26,479 nt of DNA from JBBQVS01 sp038211295. Lineage in GTDB: Bacteria; Chloroflexota; Ktedonobacteria; Ktedonobacterales; Ktedonobacteraceae. This document shows, one piece after another, positions 24,230 to 26,479 of the stretch. Position 1 is the first letter of the stretch, and each line of letters opens with the position of its first letter. The DNA is taken from positions 1-26,479 of the forward strand of contig JBBQVS010000057.1 in the NCBI GenBank assembly GCA_038211295.1, given 5' to 3'. Both the position numbers and the translations under genes were made by a program. Below the pieces are notes generated by a model. The model had not been told where the DNA came from and did not search any database. It saw nothing but the letters and a program-made list of their open reading frames with translations.

Positions 24230-24263
24230 CTCATCCCCTTCTAGGGGATTGAGAGGATGTCAA
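24230..24263 (+). repeat. Right-end hairpin of the TnpB element
   Basis: CTCATCCCC (24230-24238) pairs with GGGGATTGAG (24244-24253) with one bulge and a 5-nt loop, followed by TGTCAA at 24258-24263. The same hairpin-plus-TGTCAA order ends the element at 1211-1239. Together with the preceding tnpB tail this is a candidate omegaRNA 3' end; its guide would start near 24264. Confidence 0.6.
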
Positions 24264-24493
24264 GATAGATGTTCCATCTGTGTGTACTGGTTCACACGTT
24301 ATAGGTGATATGCACCATTGTTTGTCAGCGTGAATTACTGTACCCTTAGAGCAGAGAAGCAAGGGAACAGGTGGATGGTCGTACATAGACGACAGCTATT
24401 TTATTAAGAATGACATCCATATAAGCATGGACGCGAATTGCTACAAGCATTGTAGGCTACGCTTCAGGAGAAACTGAAGGAAAGTAGGGAAAC

Positions 24494-25195
24494 ATGGGTA
24501 TCACGATGGATAAGCCTCCCGCAACAATGACCCTAACCGAACTAGCACAGCGCTGCGAACTGGAAATGCACAAGTTTCGTCACAAAGAGCCAACCGATGA
24601 TCGCTACTGTCTGGAAGTCTTTCGCCGTGCTATTCAACAAGACATACAGGAGGCGTGGACGTTGCTCTACCAGCAATATACCGACACGGTGCGCGTCTGG
24701 TTCCGCCGCCACAATAGCAGAGATACAGCAGCATACTACATGAAGGAAGAGGATTACGTAGACAAGACCTTCGAGCGTTTCTGGCAAGCCGTTCGCAAGT
24801 CAAAACCCGCGTTTGAGTCGCTCGCGGGTGCGCTCAGCTATCTCAAGCTCTGTCTTACCAGTGCAATCATGGACGAGTTGCGCGATCATGCGCGTACAAA
24901 CTTGACACCATTACCAGAATATGGGCATCCCGATGACCCGAAATTCGAGGTTGAAGACCTCTATCATGAGAGCGATCTGTGGGAGACGCTCAAGAGCATC
25001 CTACCAACCGCGAAGGAACAGCGTCTAGCATACTTGCTCTTTTACTGTAACCTCAAGCCGCGCGAGATTATTCGGAACTGTGTCGGTGAGTTTGCAAATG
25101 AGCAAGAAGTCTATAGTCTCCGTCGCAACGTCTGGGAACGTATTATGCGTAACAGGGATAAAATTCGTTGGCGTTTGAGCGACGAAGAGAAATAG
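24494..25195 (+). CDS. ECF-like RNA polymerase sigma factor
   Basis: A 233-residue protein. Region 2 is recognisable: AIQQDIQEAWTLLYQQYTDT, DYVDKTFERFWQAVRKSK and ALSYLKLCLTSAIMDELRDHAR. Region 4 is divergent: LPTAKEQRLAYLLFYCNLKPREII, with a longer second half. A purine-rich AAGGAAAGTAGGG precedes the ATG. It is followed after 194 bp by a zinc-finger anti-sigma-like gene and a small membrane gene on the same strand, the usual sigma/anti-sigma grouping. The 230-bp stretch before it (24264-24493) shows no gene and no clear promoter. Promoter specificity is unknown. Confidence 0.75.
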   Translation: MGITMDKPPATMTLTELAQRCELEMHKFRHKEPTDDRYCLEVFRRAIQQDIQEAWTLLYQQYTDTVRVWFRRHNSRDTAAYYMKEEDYVDKTFERFWQAVRKSKPAFESLAGALSYLKLCLTSAIMDELRDHARTNLTPLPEYGHPDDPKFEVEDLYHESDLWETLKSILPTAKEQRLAYLLFYCNLKPREIIRNCVGEFANEQEVYSLRRNVWERIMRNRDKIRWRLSDEEK

Positions 25196-25294
25196 GTGGA
25201 AGAAAACTTCTGCCCACCGCTTCCTTTTTAACAAAAATCACAGCCCTAAAAGCAGGGAAACAAACGTTTATATAGCGATGTTGCTACTGTACTG

Positions 25295-25306
25295 CTGAAC
25301 GTTCAG
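25295..25306. promoter_or_regulatory. Perfect 12-bp palindrome upstream of the anti-sigma-like gene
   Basis: CTGAACGTTCAG is a perfect palindrome about 84 nt before the start at 25390, in the only long gap of the group. A TACAAT box lies at 25345-25350 but without a good -35. It may be an operator; a chance palindrome is possible. Confidence 0.3.
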
Positions 25307-25389
25307 GCCAGCAAAATATGTAGTACATAGGATAAAAACAGCATGGTACAATGCGAACGTATGCGAAAATATTGGAGCGAGGAAACGCG

Positions 25390-25725
25390 ATGACAGACTG
25401 TTTGGACCCAATAGCTCTTACGGACGAGGAAATTTTGCGGTATGCGCTAGATGGGGAACCACTGTCTGATGAAGCAACGTACCATTTGAAGTGTTGCCCG
25501 ATCTGCCAGCAACTGATGACACGTTATACGGAGACGAATGCCTTTCTGACAACGACGCTCTATCGTAGCCAATGTCCTACAGCCACCGAGCTTACGGACT
25601 ATTGCGCCCCCACTTCGCTCAAGCTGCTGACGTGCTCTCAACGAGTACGGATAGCGCGACACGTAGAAGTGTGTCCGTTGTGCTGTGCTGACCTAACCAA
25701 TATATATAGCAGTAATGTAGAATAA
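25390..25725 (+). CDS. Zinc-finger anti-sigma-like protein
   Basis: A 111-residue cytoplasmic protein with two HxxxCxxC motifs, HLKCCPICQQ and HVEVCPLCCA, the signature of zinc anti-sigma (ZAS) domains; two in tandem with no TM helix. GAGG lies about 8 nt before the ATG at 25390; the frame can be extended to 25351, but that leader is unlike the domain. It should bind the sigma factor encoded 194 bp upstream. The membrane part of a typical anti-sigma factor is missing, and the next gene supplies two TM helices, suggesting a split anti-sigma unit. Confidence 0.7.
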   Translation: MTDCLDPIALTDEEILRYALDGEPLSDEATYHLKCCPICQQLMTRYTETNAFLTTTLYRSQCPTATELTDYCAPTSLKLLTCSQRVRIARHVEVCPLCCADLTNIYSSNVE

Positions 25726-25747
25726 TATGTAGGAGCGAGACACACGC

Positions 25748-26260
25748 ATGGACGCAACCAGTGTTTCAATAGCGACACCTGCTACCCAGACGGTGGTTCC
25801 AACGAAGCCACCTATACTGGCAAGCGACGATCCAAATATCATTTACCCACAGAATATTTCGCGTTCATATCCGCTCTATCGTCTGCTCAAAGGTCGGAGC
25901 ATTGCTGTCAACGACTACATAATTAGCGCAACCGTCGGTATTCTAACGGCGGTTGTTTTGTTCGGGCTGGGGTTTGCGTTGCATGTTCCCTTTTTCCGGA
26001 CATGGCAATATCTCGTGAGTAGTGCCGCACAAGCTGTACTCATCTTTCCCGTGCTGATACTAACATATCTGCAAATGCCACACGCGATGGCTGACCTGTT
26101 CAATGTCATCTGGAGCAATGGAGTTATCGAAGAGCCGCTCAATAGTGACGCTGCTGTATGGCCCGACAACTACCCAGAGTTTGTGCAACGTTACCGAAGG
26201 GGGCGTAAAGCCCCTGTCTTTCTAAGCAGGGGATACAAGCCCGTTCTTGTCGGGGCGTGA
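25748..26260 (+). pseudogene. Two-TM membrane protein, 3' end cut by a TnpB-type element
   Basis: It reads 170 residues, of which about the first 149 look native. The N-terminus is polar (40 residues). Two TM helices lie at about 58-80 (ISATVGILTAVVLFGLGF) and 95-117 (AAQAVLIFPVLILTYLQM), followed by FNVIWSNGVIEEPLNSD. From about 26197 the frame runs into hairpin-rich element DNA and ends RRGRKAPVFLSRG...VGA, residues made by the element end. The native C-terminus is lost or lies beyond the element. It follows the anti-sigma-like gene by 22 bp with GGAG 12 nt before the ATG. The native function is unknown; a membrane partner of the sigma/anti-sigma pair is the contextual guess. Confidence 0.6.
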
Positions 26261-26290
26261 TAGGCGAGGGGTGTTTGCACAAATTGAGTG

Positions 26291-26319
26291 TTGAAATGGT
26301 ACGTGTATTGTGCTGTAAT
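26291..26319 (+). promoter_or_regulatory. Promoter of the second RHH gene, predicted leaderless
   Basis: TTGAAA (26291-26296), 17-nt spacer, TGTAAT (26314-26319). The ATG is at 26327, seven bases after the -10, the same geometry as at 21766-21801. Confidence 0.65.
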
Positions 26320-26326
26320 AACATAT

Positions 26327-26479
26327 ATGAACACAGACAAAGAGACAAAAATCAATACCAGTTATCCCTCTGATGTGTATATCGCATTAAAGCAGTTTGC
26401 ACAGGAAGATAGCCGCTCGTTTCATAGTATGGTCATCTGGATACTACGAGACTACATCAAACGTCGCGTAGGCAAATAA
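26327..26479 (+). CDS. Small ribbon-helix-helix protein of the second element
   Basis: A 50-residue protein ending on TAA at the last window base. INTSYPSDVYIALKQFA fits the RHH strand and first helix, and RSFHSMVIWILRDYIKRR the second helix. It aligns along its length with the RHH protein at 21801-21968 (both have LKQ(V/F)AQ(E)D and an (R)S turn). No Shine-Dalgarno site is present. It is probably followed by tnpB outside the window. Confidence 0.75.
   Translation: MNTDKETKINTSYPSDVYIALKQFAQEDSRSFHSMVIWILRDYIKRRVGK

Larger units (their letters stand above)
21729..24263 (+). mobile_element. Composite TnpB element: split tnpB enclosing IS630 debris and a SnoaL/TetR pair
   Basis: The left boundary is the hairpin at 21729-21751; the right boundary is the hairpin at 24230-24253 followed by TGTCAA (24258-24263). 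In order: RHH gene, 5' two-fifths of tnpB (frameshifted), IS630 transposase fragment, four hairpins, SnoaL-like gene (minus), TetR gene (plus), then the last 29 codons of a tnpB. It looks like one IS200/IS605-type element broken by later insertions, though the two tnpB pieces could come from different elements. No tnpA is present. Confidence 0.6.
26199..26479 (+). mobile_element. Left end of a second RHH-tnpB element (right part outside window)
   Basis: The hairpin-rich stretch 26200-26254 has GGGGC/GCCCC (26200-26214), CCCCTG/CAGGGG (26211-26232) and CCCG/CGGG (26240-26254). The first two share bases and are mutually exclusive. Then comes an RHH gene with the same leaderless promoter layout as at 21766-21968. 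TTAC (26191-26194) lies just before the hairpins, the target type known for IS608. tnpB is predicted just past the window end. Confidence 0.55.

Noticed and set aside
24264..24493. Possible short gene between the TnpB element and the sigma gene
   Set aside because: No frame of useful length with a start and ribosome site was found; it is probably leader and promoter DNA.

Overview
The window looks like a chromosomal segment of a Chloroflexota bacterium of the Ktedonobacteria type. This is inferred from the gene mix: TnpB-type IS200/IS605 and IS630 debris, a DUF2089-like gene beside a beta-solenoid protein, a DUF4397 surface protein, a Hanks-type kinase and an ECF-like sigma with a zinc anti-sigma-like partner. 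No marker gene fixes the taxonomy. GC looks moderate, with mostly short intergenic gaps and a few AT-rich ones.

Layout. 1-1240: right part of a TnpB element with two in-frame stops and an omegaRNA-like 3' end. 1300-5984: a cysteine-desulfurase-like PLP enzyme, a convergent DUF4397 surface protein, then a membrane Ser/Thr kinase abutting a metallo-beta-lactamase-fold hydrolase. 6062-8093 (minus): a zinc alcohol dehydrogenase and a membrane-anchored SRPBCC protein. 8211-10308: a regulated DUF2089-like gene and a protein with exact 18-residue solenoid rungs. 10400-10887: terminator, tRNA-Arg(UCU) and a long perfect inverted repeat. 10968-17716 (minus): a two-gene restriction-like module, an Eco57I/PglX-like adenine methylase followed by a PLD-nuclease/SNF2-helicase fusion. 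17890-21706: a membrane GGEEF/HD-GYP c-di-GMP protein and sufB with a consensus promoter and a strong terminator. 21729-24263: a TnpB element whose tnpB is split around IS630 debris and a divergent SnoaL/TetR pair. 24494-26260: ECF-like sigma, zinc anti-sigma-like protein and a two-TM protein whose 3' end is cut by a second element. 26199-26479: the left end of that element, with its own small ribbon-helix-helix (RHH) gene.

Most notable signals. (1) Two mobile elements begin with a short RHH gene whose -10 box lies about 7 nt before the ATG, predicting leaderless mRNA; in the complete case the RHH stop overlaps the tnpB start (ATGA). RHH-tnpB therefore looks like a coupled operon within the element. 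(2) The methylase/PLD-helicase pair is a candidate anti-phage module whose methylase C-terminal specificity region is visibly AT-rich compared with its N-terminal part. (3) The DUF2089-like/solenoid operon has three ATTGC motifs at exact 21-bp spacing at its promoter and has lost most zinc-ribbon cysteines. All functional assignments come from motif reading; no database search was run.
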